NCBI RefSeq assembly: GCF_000160555.1
Contig: NZ_GG749282.1
Coordinates: 35,273 to 91,268 of the forward strand
From: Centipeda noxia ATCC 43541
Lineage (GTDB): Bacteria; Bacillota; Negativicutes; Selenomonadales; Selenomonadaceae
DNA length: 55,996 nucleotides
Reading direction: 5' to 3'
The position numbers and the translations under genes are program-made. A model generated the notes under the pieces. The model did no database searches. It was not told the DNA's origin and was given only the letters and a program-made list of their open reading frames with translations. Shown in pieces: positions 29,836-39,094 of the stretch. Position 1 is the first letter of the stretch. Each line of letters opens with the position of its first letter.

Positions 29836-31516
29836 AACGAGGAACCTCCTCCCAACATTTCAGCGTCAGTATTGCCTCTGTCCCCTTTCCCTCCGCGCTG
29901 TCCAAGGCGATCCCACAGGCCCGGTCTCCGTTCAGCACGGCGCGCATATGCACGTTATAAAGTCCGAAATGATTGTCATCCCGCCGCGCAAGCACTTCCC
30001 TCTGACGCTCCGCCGAGATCCCCTGTCCGTTATCCTTCACGCGAAAGACGATATGATCATCCTCGCAGCGCCCCGTAATCGCAATACGTCCGCTGCTCTC
30101 TGCACGCTCTATTCCATGCTGTATCGCATTTTCAACGAGCGGCTGCAGGATCAGTTTCGGTACATAGTATCCGCGGATTGCGGAATCCACGCGGATGTCA
30201 ACCTTCAGCCGCCCGGCAAAACGCCGCTGCTGGATCTTCAGATACGTACGGAGAAAGACGAGTTCCTCTGCGATCGTCACATACTCCTTCATGCTGACAG
30301 AGGCGCGCAGCAGTTTTCCGAGCTGGACGGCAATATCCGCAGCACCTTCATTGTCGCCGAGCTTGGCGCTCCACTTGATCAGATTGAGCGTATTATACAT
30401 AAAATGCGGCCGGATCATCTCCGTCAGCGACTTGACCTGTGCTATGCGCAGAGTCCGTTCCCGCGCGCGGTTCTCGGCAAGAAGCGTTCGGATATGCGCA
30501 ATGAGATTGTTAAACGTGAGCGCGAGCTCACCGATCTCATCACTGCGCTGAATGTCAACCTGCACAGAGAAATCATCCCGGCGGCGCACGCGGCGCATTG
30601 CCGTCGTCAGCGTATGCAGCGGGCGCCAAAGATGACGGCTCAGTCGGCAGGCAAGATATGCCGTCAGACAGAGTGCAATGATATCCGCTGCGACAACGAG
30701 GCGAAATAGATAATTCAGCGGCGCAGGATCCATGCGCTGCCGCAGATGCACCTCAAATCCCGTATTGGGCGAGGCGTATGAATTGTCACGGAATGTCCTC
30801 TCCCCCTCATGAGGCGGGGAAAAAGCAGGGGGAAAGCCCTCGCGGTGACGATTGAGCATATCCATCATGACATAGCCGTAGCGATCCGTCAGGATAATCT
30901 GCCCCTCATTGCCGTCCTGCACACGCTGGATGAGCGGGATAAGAGCCTCGTACCTCATATCGATAACGGCAAAGCCGAGCAGTTCTCCGCCCCGCCGAAC
31001 GGCATATGCCATCGAGAAGACCGTATCCTTCTGGTCTGCCGCATAGCGATCGGCAGCCAGAGCGACCCAGCCCTGCTCCTGCATTGCTCGCCCAATGAGG
31101 CCCCAGTGCAAGTTCTCCGGCAGATGATAGGCACGCGGCAGATCATCCGTAGCAATGATCTGGTGTCCATCGGCTGAGATCAGATAGATCGCCGCCTCGC
31201 CGGATCTGCCTGCAAGGGCCGCGTACAAGTCGCTGTAAATGTGTTCGGCCTCCGTGCGCGTTCCTCTCAGAAACGATTCCGTCTCATCCCGCGCAAGAAG
31301 CGGCTCAATCATCTGCTGATAACGCAGCATAAGATGGTCGATCTCTACAGAGATCCGCTGCACCTCTGCATGTCCGCCCTGCTCCTGCATCGCCTCATAC
31401 ATATGATCAGCTGCATAGAGAATGACCGCAGAGACCACCAGCAGCGGCAAAAATCCGCCGGCCAGCAGATAGATGAGCAGCCTCTTTTGATAGTTGATAC
31501 CGTAATGGAGCATCAT
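29828..31516 (-). CDS. yesM: YesM-type sensor histidine kinase
   Basis: 562 residues. TM1 at ~14-34, an extracytoplasmic Cache-like sensor of ~240 residues, TM2 at ~278-300, a HAMP region (RPLHTLTTAMRRVRRRDDF), the His_kinase domain with phospho-His in RPHFMYNTLNLIKWSAK, and the HATPase box (VENAIQHGIE, FRVKDNGQGIS). It senses an external ligand and phosphorylates YesN. The start is 5 bp after the permease stop, so it belongs to the transporter operon. Confidence 0.9.
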   Translation of the reverse strand: MMLHYGINYQKRLLIYLLAGGFLPLLVVSAVILYAADHMYEAMQEQGGHAEVQRISVEIDHLMLRYQQMIEPLLARDETESFLRGTRTEAEHIYSDLYAALAGRSGEAAIYLISADGHQIIATDDLPRAYHLPENLHWGLIGRAMQEQGWVALAADRYAADQKDTVFSMAYAVRRGGELLGFAVIDMRYEALIPLIQRVQDGNEGQIILTDRYGYVMMDMLNRHREGFPPAFSPPHEGERTFRDNSYASPNTGFEVHLRQRMDPAPLNYLFRLVVAADIIALCLTAYLACRLSRHLWRPLHTLTTAMRRVRRRDDFSVQVDIQRSDEIGELALTFNNLIAHIRTLLAENRARERTLRIAQVKSLTEMIRPHFMYNTLNLIKWSAKLGDNEGAADIAVQLGKLLRASVSMKEYVTIAEELVFLRTYLKIQQRRFAGRLKVDIRVDSAIRGYYVPKLILQPLVENAIQHGIERAESSGRIAITGRCEDDHIVFRVKDNGQGISAERQREVLARRDDNHFGLYNVHMRAVLNGDRACGIALDSAEGKGTEAILTLKCWEEVPRYD

Positions 31517-31520
31517 AAGT

Positions 31521-33194
31521 TCAAAGTTCTATTTTCCCACCCGCAAGTCTGCGACAAACAACAAGAGAAAGAACCGTCGCCGCCGTCAAGATCGTCGCAA
31601 GCGCCGCCGCCGTGCCAAAATGCGCTTTGCTCGTAATCTCGTTGAAGATCGCCACAGAAATGGTCTGCGTTCCGCCCGTATAGAGGATCAGAGACGAGCT
31701 CAACTCGTTCATTGTCGCAATCCAACTCAAAATCGCGCCCGACATGACGCCGGGCAGCATCAGCCGCGCCGTCACCCGAAAGAATGTTGTCACCGGCGTC
31801 ACGCCAAGGCTGATCGAAGCCTCGTCCACACTGCGGTCGATCTGATACAGGATGCCGATGCTCGAGCGCAGCGTAAACGGAAGTTTTCGGATCACATAAG
31901 ACAGAATAAGGATAAATGCCGTCCCTGTCAAGGGGAGAGGCATGCCATTGAATGTCGAGGACAGCATAATGCCGAGCACAGCCCCCGGAATCACATAGGG
32001 GAACATTACCATCATGTCGATGAGCGTGCTCGCGCGTGACTGCTCCCGCACAATCAGATATGAAATCAACAGCGCGGAGAGCACCATGATCGCAATGGCG
32101 GAAAGAGAAAACAAGAAGGAATTGAGAATTGCATCGGACATCTTTCCGAACGCTTCTGCATAGCTCTCGAATCCAAAACCGGGAAGAAAGACCGGCCCGC
32201 TCGTCTTGACAAAAGATGTTACGGCAACCGTCAGCTGTGGCAGCACAGCAAGAAAAGCAACGAAGTAAATCCCCAGCGCAACGAGAACGCTGCGCACGCC
32301 GGAGAGTGTCTTTCGCTTCATCGGGCGAAGGCCCGACATCATGTAATCGCGTCCGGCGAGCGCCTTTTTTTGAAGCAGCAGAACCAGCAGCGCAAAGACG
32401 ACGACAACCACGCTGAGAACATTTGCAAAAGCCGTATTCCCGGCCCCAAGCTCGCTCATGTACGCATCGTAGATGGATACCGGCAGGACACGAAATCCCT
32501 CGCCGATGAGCGCAGGCGTTCCGAAATCCGCAAGACTCGTCATAAAGACCATAAGTGCAGCGGAAAGAATTGTCGGGAGGATGAGGGGAAACGTGATCTC
32601 ACGGAAGCGGCGCCAACCACTTGTACCGAGATTCTCCGCCGCCTCCTCCAGTGAGGCGTCCATGCTCTGCAGCGCCGCCGAAACGTAGAGATATACATAG
32701 GGAAACAACTTGAGCGTAAAGACGAGTAAAATCCCCGAAAATCCATAGATAGACGGCAAAGAGAGTCCGAACGTATCCTCGGCAAACCGCGTAAAGACGC
32801 CCGCACGCCCGAGCAGTACAATCCATGAGTAGGCGCCGATAAAGGGCGGCGAGAGCATTGCAAGAATGCAGAGGTGATCGACAATGGATTTTCCTATAAT
32901 GCGATAGCGCGCGGTAAAGTACGCCATGGGCAGGCCAATCAAAAGGGCGAGCACCGTCGCCGATGCAGACACCATGAAACTGTTGAACAATGTATGCAGA
33001 TAATATTTGCTCTGAAAGAATTCGGCGTAGTGTGCAAAGGAAATGCTCCCATTCTCCATCACAAAGGAGCGAATCAATAAATGTGAAAATGGATAAACGA
33101 TAAAAAGCAGGATTAAAAGGATGGCGAGAACCGTAACAGCCGTCCAGAAATTCAGACGATCCAACGGATTTTCACGCAAATGGGAGAGTTTCAT
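31521..33194 (-). CDS. AfuB/FbpB-like ABC transporter permease (fused double permease)
   Basis: 557 residues with two tandem permease units, each carrying a binding-protein-dependent transport EAA loop (first: LEEAAENLGTSGWRRFREITFPLILP; second: VDEASISLGVTPVTTFFRVTARLMLPG). About twelve membrane segments. Such fused permeases belong to the iron(III)/phosphonate/sugar-phosphate group of importers (COG1178). The ATG overlaps the ATPase stop by 4 bp. The substrate is not fixed by sequence. Confidence 0.9.
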   Translation of the reverse strand: MKLSHLRENPLDRLNFWTAVTVLAILLILLFIVYPFSHLLIRSFVMENGSISFAHYAEFFQSKYYLHTLFNSFMVSASATVLALLIGLPMAYFTARYRIIGKSIVDHLCILAMLSPPFIGAYSWIVLLGRAGVFTRFAEDTFGLSLPSIYGFSGILLVFTLKLFPYVYLYVSAALQSMDASLEEAAENLGTSGWRRFREITFPLILPTILSAALMVFMTSLADFGTPALIGEGFRVLPVSIYDAYMSELGAGNTAFANVLSVVVVVFALLVLLLQKKALAGRDYMMSGLRPMKRKTLSGVRSVLVALGIYFVAFLAVLPQLTVAVTSFVKTSGPVFLPGFGFESYAEAFGKMSDAILNSFLFSLSAIAIMVLSALLISYLIVREQSRASTLIDMMVMFPYVIPGAVLGIMLSSTFNGMPLPLTGTAFILILSYVIRKLPFTLRSSIGILYQIDRSVDEASISLGVTPVTTFFRVTARLMLPGVMSGAILSWIATMNELSSSLILYTGGTQTISVAIFNEITSKAHFGTAAALATILTAATVLSLVVCRRLAGGKIEL

Positions 33195-34258
33195 GAGAGG
33201 GCCTCCTTCCCATCCTCCGTATAAAGCGTCAGCGCTGCAGGCTCGAGCGTGATGCCCACCATATCCCCAATATCGTAGGCCTGTCCCCCGCGTGTTCGAT
33301 AGATCTTGCTGATCAGACTCAGGTCATCCGCGAGGGCAATCTCATACTCGTCATTCGTGCCGAGATAGGTAACGCGGCGAACGGTCCCGCGCAGGGCGCT
33401 CGACTCCGGCGAGACAAGCCCCACATCCTCGGGACGCACAGAGATCTTCAGCGGCCCCTGATAGCCGCTTGAAAGTCCGCCGGAAAAGGAAAGTGTCCCC
33501 AAAACATCAAACGATTCCGCTTCTGCCTTTCCTGTGAGGAAATTGGACGTTCCTATGAAGTCTGCAACAAACGTATTTGCCGGATGCGTATAGATCTCGC
33601 GCGGGGTGCCGAGCTGCATCACGGTTCCCGCCTGCATAACCGCGATCCGATCCGAGATTGCAAGTGCCTCCTCCTGATCGTGCGTTACGTAGATCGTCGT
33701 GATGCCGAGCTCCTTTTGGATACGGCGAATATTCGTCCGCATCATGAGGCGCAGCTTGGCGTCCAAATTCGAGAGCGGCTCGTCCATGAGCAGGACATCG
33801 GGACGGATGACGATTGCGCGTGCGAGCGCCACACGCTGCTGCTGCCCGCCGGAAAGCTGGGACGGCATCCGATCTGCAAGGTTCTCAATTTGCATAAGGG
33901 CAAGTGCTTCCGCTGTACGCTCCTTCTGCTCTGCCGCACCGGCATCCCGCGCGCGGAGTCCGTAGGCAACGTTATCCGCAACAGACAGATGCGGAAAAAT
34001 AGCGTAGTTCTGAAACACCATCCCCGTATTGCGGCGATGGGGCGGGATATCGTTGATGCAGCGGTCACCGAAAAAGATCTTTCCCCCGTCGATTTCATTG
34101 AAGCCCGCAATCATGCGCAGCAGCGTTGTCTTCCCGCATCCCGAAGGTCCGAGCAGCGTAAAGAACTCGCCGCCCTCAATGGAGAGGCTGATGTGATTGA
34201 CCGCGCAAAAATCACCATAGCGTTTTACCGCATCCTGTATCCGAACAGACAAACTCAT
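33191..34258 (-). CDS. AfuC/FbpC-like ABC transporter ATP-binding protein
   Basis: 355 residues from the ATG at 34258 (GAAAGG site). [18 protein letters not shown] (Walker A), [17 protein letters not shown] (signature), [16 protein letters not shown] (Walker B) and a C-terminal TOBE domain ([11 protein letters not shown]). It is the ATPase of the importer with the permease that follows. An intrinsic terminator (34277-34303) separates it from the binding-protein gene, which would make the ATPase and permease less abundant than the binding protein, as is usual for ABC importers. Confidence 0.92.
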   Translation of the reverse strand: MSLSVRIQDAVKRYGDFCAVNHISLSIEGGEFFTLLGPSGCGKTTLLRMIAGFNEIDGGKIFFGDRCINDIPPHRRNTGMVFQNYAIFPHLSVADNVAYGLRARDAGAAEQKERTAEALALMQIENLADRMPSQLSGGQQQRVALARAIVIRPDVLLMDEPLSNLDAKLRLMMRTNIRRIQKELGITTIYVTHDQEEALAISDRIAVMQAGTVMQLGTPREIYTHPANTFVADFIGTSNFLTGKAEAESFDVLGTLSFSGGLSSGYQGPLKISVRPEDVGLVSPESSALRGTVRRVTYLGTNDEYEIALADDLSLISKIYRTRGGQAYDIGDMVGITLEPAALTLYTEDGKEALS

Positions 34259-34276
34259 AATACACAACCTTTCAAA

Positions 34277-34303
34277 AGAAAAACCGTCACGCACTGTGAC
34301 GGT
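34277..34303 (-). terminator. intrinsic (attenuating) terminator between binding protein and ATPase
   Basis: ACCGTCAC/GTGACGGT stem (34283-34290 with 34296-34303), followed on the minus strand by TTTTTCTTTT, 19 bp before the ATPase start. Confidence 0.8.
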
Positions 34304-34310
34304 CTTGGAA

Positions 34311-34347
34311 GGGGAAAATATGGGAATGGGGGGATGGGGGAAATGGG
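34311..34347 (+). other. G-rich tract with G-quadruplex potential
   Basis: Five runs of three to six G on the plus strand (34311-34314, 34322-34324, 34328-34333, 34336-34340, 34344-34347) separated by 2-7 bases. It lies between the stop of the frameshifted binding-protein gene and its terminator. The plus strand is the template strand for that operon. Confidence 0.6.
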
Positions 34348-34350
34348 GAT

Positions 34351-35360
34351 TTATTTGATAACCGCGGCGCGCCATTTGCTCAGGAACTCGTCCTTAAAAG
34401 ATACGGCACGCTGGGTATCAAACGGTGTGTAGCGAATCTCCGACACGGGGCGAAGAGACGCGGGAGGCTGAACATCAGTGCGCGTTGAACGCCGCTGGTA
34501 ATTGCCGAAGCGTTCATGCACCTGCTTGCTCATAACGAAATCAAGGAATTTTTTTGCATTTTCCGCGTGTTTAGCGCCTTTGATGATGCCGATGCCGCCG
34601 GATGAAATCGCAGTTCCCTCCGCGGGATAGACAATCTTCATATGTGCGCCGTTCGTAATATATTTCAGTACAGGCTCTTCAAAGGTAGCCGTAATTGCAT
34701 ACTCTCCGTCAGACAGGGCTTTGATCTGAGCCGCTGAACCGCTGATGATCTTGCCGTCCAGATTGTCGACGAGCTGTCCGATGACGGCGGTATCGCCGCC
34801 AAGTTTATCCATCATCGTGAGGAGCCCGCGTAGGTGGAACTCGACTTTGCCGGATCCGCCAACGAGATGCGTCCGCGGAATTTCGGATCGAGCAGATCCT
34901 TCCACCCCTTCGGTGCATCCGCCTCACTGACGAGATCGGTGTTATAAGCGATGACATAGGGATCCATCGTCACATTATAAAAGGCGTTGTTCTCCCGAAC
35001 GAAATTCGGATCGATCGCAGCTTTCTCCGTTGATTCATAGGGCTGCAAAAAAGGTTCCAACGCAACGTATGCATCAGCTGAACCGCCCCACATGATATCG
35101 CCGAGCGGATTCTCCTTCTCTGCACGCACGCGCGCCATCAGCTCGCCCGAGCCGCCCGCGACAAGCTGCACCTGAATCCCGGTCTGCTCCTGGAATTCCT
35201 TAACAATTGGAGCAGTCCAGTCGTCCGTATTGCAGTTGTATACGACGAGAATATTGTCCTCTGCCTTGGATGACTGCTCCGAGCCGCCACAACCCACAAG
35301 CACCATCAACAGGGACATGAGCACTGCTGCGGCAAGCGCCGCTTTTCGATGAAAAAGCAC
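34351..35360 (-). pseudogene. AfuA/FbpA-like extracellular binding protein, frameshifted
   Basis: Two frames together encode one lipoprotein of ~336 residues. The first starts at a GTG at 35360 (AAGGAGG, 8 nt) with a signal peptide and lipobox LMVLVGCGG, then ILVVYNCNTDDWTAPIVKEF and LGDIMWGGSADAY, and stops at ~34812 soon after SLADPAKSSSTY. The second frame resumes LLTMMDKLGGD and continues to 34351 with GEYAITATFEEPVLKY and GIGIIKGAKHAENA. Restoring the frame needs one added base near 34820-34830. It is either a disabled gene or an assembly error. COG1840-type proteins bind iron(III), phosphonates or sugar phosphates. Confidence 0.85.
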
Positions 35361-35403
35361 GGGCAAGACCTCCTTAAGCACAGTTAATATTTTATTTTTT
35401 GTT

Positions 35404-35432
35404 ATTATAGAATTATCAGAACCAAGCCGCAA
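35404..35432 (-). promoter_or_regulatory. sigma-70 promoter of the AfuABC-like operon
   Basis: TTGCGG (35427-35432), 17-nt spacer, perfect TATAAT (35404-35409) on the minus strand. The AT-rich TGATAATTCTATAATAA around the -10 resembles half of a Fur-type site, but the match is partial and I do not call an operator. Confidence 0.75.
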
Positions 35433-35470
35433 TTAGATGATTCATCATTTTGGTATGACAATCCTATCTT

Positions 35471-37300
35471 TTATTGTTTCCCACGAAGTTGACGCTGCGC
35501 TTCAAAGAAATAGTAGACAGCTTCCGCAGAAGGGCGATTCATTCCGGGGGCTTTGAGAAGTTCATCGATCGAAGCCGCCTTAATCTTGTCAATCGTTCCG
35601 AAGTGGTTCCACAGACTTTGCCGCCGCTTTGCCCCGATCCCGACAATATGATCAAGGACGGAGACAAGGTTGCGTTTTCCGCGCAGCTTTCGATGGAAGG
35701 TGACGGCAAAGCGATGTGCCTCGTCGCGGATGCGCTGAATGAGATAGAGCGCTTGGCTGCGGCGCGGCAGTTCGATCGGTTCGGAGTTTCCCTCCGTAAA
35801 GACAAGTTCGAACTGCTTGGCAAGACCGACGACAGGAACATTTTTATGTCCCGCCTCGTTCCGAATGATCTCGAGTGCGGAGGAGAGCTGCCCCTTGCCT
35901 CCGTCGATAATAATAAGATCGGGCAGCTCCTTCTCTGGAAGGCCCACATAACGACGCGTTGTTACCTCACGCATAGAAAGGAAATCGTCGGGCTTGCCCT
36001 CGGCACTCCGAATTTTAAAGCGGCGGTAGTCGGACTTCTTTGGCAGACCGCCCTCAAAGACGACCATGGAGGCAACGGTCTCCTGCCCCTGATTGTGCGA
36101 GATATCAAAGCACTCCATGCGGTACGGCGGATTTTTCAGACCGAGACGACGCCCAAGCTCCTCAACCGCACCCATGGTCTCTGCATCGGCGAGACTGCGG
36201 CGCGTCTCCTCATCGGCGAGAAATTTCTCCGCATTGTCCGTCGCCATTACGACGATATCATGTTTCGTTCCGCGCTGCGGCGTCAGGAGAGTGACCTTTC
36301 CCCCGCCCCTGCGCTCTGTGAGCCAGCGTTCAATAACCTCCCGCCCCATGCCGTCGATCGCATGCGGAAGCAGAATCTCACGCGGGACGAACGTCGCCCG
36401 ATTGTAGTACTGCTCAAGAAAGGCGCGCAAAATGTCCGCATCGCTCTCCTCCTCGCTCCCGCGCAGATGGAAGTGCTCGCGTCCGATCATCTTGCCGCCG
36501 CGGATGAAAAAGATCTGCACACAGACACCCATCGCCGCGCGTGCCATGCCGATCGCATCCTGATCGCCCGCTCCGGTCACGATATTCTGCCGCTCGGCAG
36601 CCTTGCGCACAGCGGTCAGCTGGTCGCGCAGACGCGCGGCTGTCTCAAAGTGATACCCCTCTGCCGCCAGATCCATGCGATGCTCCAGCTCCCGCTCCAC
36701 GTCGTCCGTCCGTCCCTCGAGAAAAAGCAGGACCGCATGGATCATCGCACGGTAATCCTCCTCCGTTACCTTCTCTACACAGGGCGCAAGACAGCGTTTG
36801 ATATGGTATTCAAGACAGGGACGGTCGGGCATAATCCTGCACGTTCGCAGAGGAAAAAGGCGCTTCAGGAGCTTTAAGCTGTCCCGCAGCGCCGTCACAT
36901 TCGTATAGGGGCCGAAGTAGCGCGCACCATCACGCAGAACGCGCCGCGTGATGAAGACGCGCGGGAATTCCTCCTGCACCGTCACTTTTACATAGGGGTA
37001 ACTCTTGTCGTCCTTCAGCCGGATATTATAGCGCGGCCGATGTTTTTTGATCAGATTTGCCTCAAGAATCAATGACTCGACTTCATTCGCTGTCATAATC
37101 GTCTCAAAGTCAGCAATGTGCGAGACCATCGCGCGCACTTTCGGCGCCTGGTTCCGGCTGCTCTGAAAATACTGCCGCACACGGTTCTTGAGAACAATGG
37201 CTTTGCCCACATAGATGATCTTCCCGCGGGCGTCTTTCATAATATAGACACCCGGAGAGTCCGGGAGCAGCTTCAGTTTTTCTGCGATTGTATCCGTCAC
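35471..37300 (-). CDS. uvrC: excinuclease ABC subunit C
   Basis: 609 residues from a GTG at 37300, 3 bp after the leuA stop. GIY-YIG nuclease at the N-terminus (GVYIMKDARGKIIYVGKA), UVR coiled motif (~200-235), RNase H-like second nuclease (ECFDISHNQGQETVASMVVFEGG) and a C-terminal helix-hairpin-helix (SIDELLKAPGMNRPSAEAVYYFF). It makes both incisions in nucleotide excision repair with UvrAB. Cotranscription with leuA is suggested by spacing only. Confidence 0.96.
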   Translation of the reverse strand: MTDTIAEKLKLLPDSPGVYIMKDARGKIIYVGKAIVLKNRVRQYFQSSRNQAPKVRAMVSHIADFETIMTANEVESLILEANLIKKHRPRYNIRLKDDKSYPYVKVTVQEEFPRVFITRRVLRDGARYFGPYTNVTALRDSLKLLKRLFPLRTCRIMPDRPCLEYHIKRCLAPCVEKVTEEDYRAMIHAVLLFLEGRTDDVERELEHRMDLAAEGYHFETAARLRDQLTAVRKAAERQNIVTGAGDQDAIGMARAAMGVCVQIFFIRGGKMIGREHFHLRGSEEESDADILRAFLEQYYNRATFVPREILLPHAIDGMGREVIERWLTERRGGGKVTLLTPQRGTKHDIVVMATDNAEKFLADEETRRSLADAETMGAVEELGRRLGLKNPPYRMECFDISHNQGQETVASMVVFEGGLPKKSDYRRFKIRSAEGKPDDFLSMREVTTRRYVGLPEKELPDLIIIDGGKGQLSSALEIIRNEAGHKNVPVVGLAKQFELVFTEGNSEPIELPRRSQALYLIQRIRDEAHRFAVTFHRKLRGKRNLVSVLDHIVGIGAKRRQSLWNHFGTIDKIKAASIDELLKAPGMNRPSAEAVYYFFEAQRQLRGKQ

Positions 37301-37303
37301 AAG

Positions 37304-38971
37304 TTAGTGTCCTGCTTTCATCCGGTTGATTGCGCTGAACAGGGCCAGGATAGACGAGGTGATGATGTCCGTGTCCGTACCTGCGCCCCAGTAGACCTTG
37401 CCGTCCTCGCCCGTGATGCTGATGTACGAGATGGCGCGCGAGGTCTGTCCGATCTCCAATGCATGTTCGCTGTATGTCAGGTTCGTATAGCGGAGGCCAA
37501 GGTTTTCCTGCAGAGCATTTGAGATTGCATCAAGACGTCCGTTGCCGCGCGCCTCATAGGTACGCTCCTCGCCGTCCACTTTGAGATGGACATCGCCCGT
37601 ACGCGTGCCGTCCGGCTGCTTTTTCAGATGGAAATCCGAAAGTTCGAATGGAAAGCCGACATTGACATAGGTATCTGTGAACACCTTGTAGATCTCATCC
37701 GGCAGGAGTTCCCTGTGTCCGTTGTCGGAGACGGACTTCACACGGTAACTGAAATCCTCGCGCATCTTCTTCGGCATACTGATGCCGTACTGCTGCTCCA
37801 TGATATAGCTGACGCCGCCCCTGCCCGACTGGCTGTTGATGCGGATCACGTCACCATCGTAGGTGCGCCCAACATCCTTCGGGTCGATGTAGAGATACGG
37901 CAACGACCAATGCTTCGGCTTGTTCTCGTCCCAATGCTTCATCCCCTTGGCGATGGCATCCTGATGCGAGCCTGAGAATGCGGCAAAGACGAGCGAGCCG
38001 GCATACGGCTGGCGCGGATTGACCTGCATGCGCGTCACCTTCTCATATACCTCTACGAGATGCGGCAGATCAGAAAAATCAAGGTTCGGATCGACGCCGA
38101 GGGCGAACATATTCATAGCCACCGTGATGATGTCGACATTGCCTGTACGCTCTCCATTGCCGAAGAGCGTACCCTCGACGCGGTCCGCGCCGGCGAGCAG
38201 CCCCAGCTCCGCATCCGCTACGCCACAGCCGCGGTCGTTGTGCGGGTGTAGGGAGAGGACAACGCTGTCACGATACTTCAAGCGCTCGTTGACGTACGAA
38301 ATCTGCATGCCGTAGACGTGCGACATTGACATCTGCACTGTCGAGGGCAGATTAATGATGGCCTTGCGGTCGGGCGTCGGCTGCCACACATCGAGCACGG
38401 CATTGCAGACCTCAAGCGCATACTCCGGCTCCGTCCCCGTGAAGCTCTCGGGCGAATACTCGAAGCGGTAGTCTGCCCCTGCCTCCTCCGTCAGCCGCTT
38501 GAGCAGCTGCGCGCCGTCCACGGCGATCTGCAGGATCTCCTCCTTGGAGCGGCCGAATACCTGCTCACGCTGCGCCGCAGAGGTCGGGTTATAGACGTGT
38601 ACGATGGCATTCTTCACACCGCGCAGCGCATCGAATGTCCTGCGAATGATATGTTCGCGTGCCTGCGTCAGCACCTGCACCGTTACATCGTCTGGAATGA
38701 GATTATCCTCCACGAGGCGGCGCAGGAATTCATACTCCGTTTCCGATGCGGCAGGAAAACCGACCTCGATTTCTTTGAACCCCACTCGTACGAGGAGATC
38801 GAAAAACGCCAGCTTCTCATCGAGGCTCATCGGAATGATGAGCGCCTGATTGCCGTCGCGCAGATCGACCGAGCACCATATCGGCGCCTTCTCCGGCGCA
38901 TCTTTGCGCAGCCAGTCCAGACGGATCTCGGGCGGCATATAGTATCCCTTGGCATATTTCGTGTGGTTCAT
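37304..38971 (-). CDS. leuA: 2-isopropylmalate synthase, long (type 2) form
   Basis: 555 residues. DLRDGNQALIIPM is the catalytic metal-binding start of the long actinobacterial/yeast-like class; ALSLHPHNDRGCG-type His ligands (LSLHPHNDRGCGVADAE) and the NGERTGNVD motif follow. The C-terminal ~150 residues form the LeuA allosteric dimerisation domain (GDVHLKVDGEERTYEARGNGRLDAISNAL). It condenses acetyl-CoA with 2-ketoisovalerate, first step of leucine synthesis, and is probably leucine-inhibited. No leuBCD genes are nearby. The upstream 120 bp has no T-box signature. Confidence 0.92.
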   Translation of the reverse strand: MNHTKYAKGYYMPPEIRLDWLRKDAPEKAPIWCSVDLRDGNQALIIPMSLDEKLAFFDLLVRVGFKEIEVGFPAASETEYEFLRRLVEDNLIPDDVTVQVLTQAREHIIRRTFDALRGVKNAIVHVYNPTSAAQREQVFGRSKEEILQIAVDGAQLLKRLTEEAGADYRFEYSPESFTGTEPEYALEVCNAVLDVWQPTPDRKAIINLPSTVQMSMSHVYGMQISYVNERLKYRDSVVLSLHPHNDRGCGVADAELGLLAGADRVEGTLFGNGERTGNVDIITVAMNMFALGVDPNLDFSDLPHLVEVYEKVTRMQVNPRQPYAGSLVFAAFSGSHQDAIAKGMKHWDENKPKHWSLPYLYIDPKDVGRTYDGDVIRINSQSGRGGVSYIMEQQYGISMPKKMREDFSYRVKSVSDNGHRELLPDEIYKVFTDTYVNVGFPFELSDFHLKKQPDGTRTGDVHLKVDGEERTYEARGNGRLDAISNALQENLGLRYTNLTYSEHALEIGQTSRAISYISITGEDGKVYWGAGTDTDIITSSILALFSAINRMKAGH

Positions 38972-39021
38972 GATCGTTCCCCCGTATTACAACATTGCAT
39001 CATCTGAATAAATGTAAACAA

Positions 39022-39055
39022 GAAAGTCCTCCGCCGCTTATGTGGGGCGAAGGAC
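39022..39055 (-). terminator. intrinsic terminator of the DUF2156 gene
   Basis: GTCCTCCGCC/GGCGAAGGAC stem (39026-39035 with 39046-39055; one G-U), followed by TTTCTTG on the minus strand, 40 bp after the DUF2156 stop and ~50 bp before leuA. A leuA attenuator role is possible. Confidence 0.65.
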
Positions 39056-39094
39056 GAGCCTACCTTATCCTAGCGTTGTGCTATCTTACCATAT

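Noticed and set aside
34800-34880. Programmed -1 frameshift in the binding-protein gene
   Set aside because: A -1 step would restore the frame, but no X-XXY-YYZ slippery site or downstream pseudoknot is visible; a one-base mutation is simpler.
35404-35450. Fur box at the AfuABC-like promoter
   Set aside because: Only a partial match to repeated GATAAT units; overlap with the AT-rich -10 box explains the resemblance.
35474-36877. 467-codon plus-strand frame opposite uvrC
   Set aside because: uvrC has full domain support on the other strand; the plus frame has no recognisable motif.
38972-39094. T-box or leader-peptide attenuator for leuA
   Set aside because: There is a hairpin, but no T-box GGUGG-type core, no run of Leu codons and too little space; it fits the terminator of the preceding gene.
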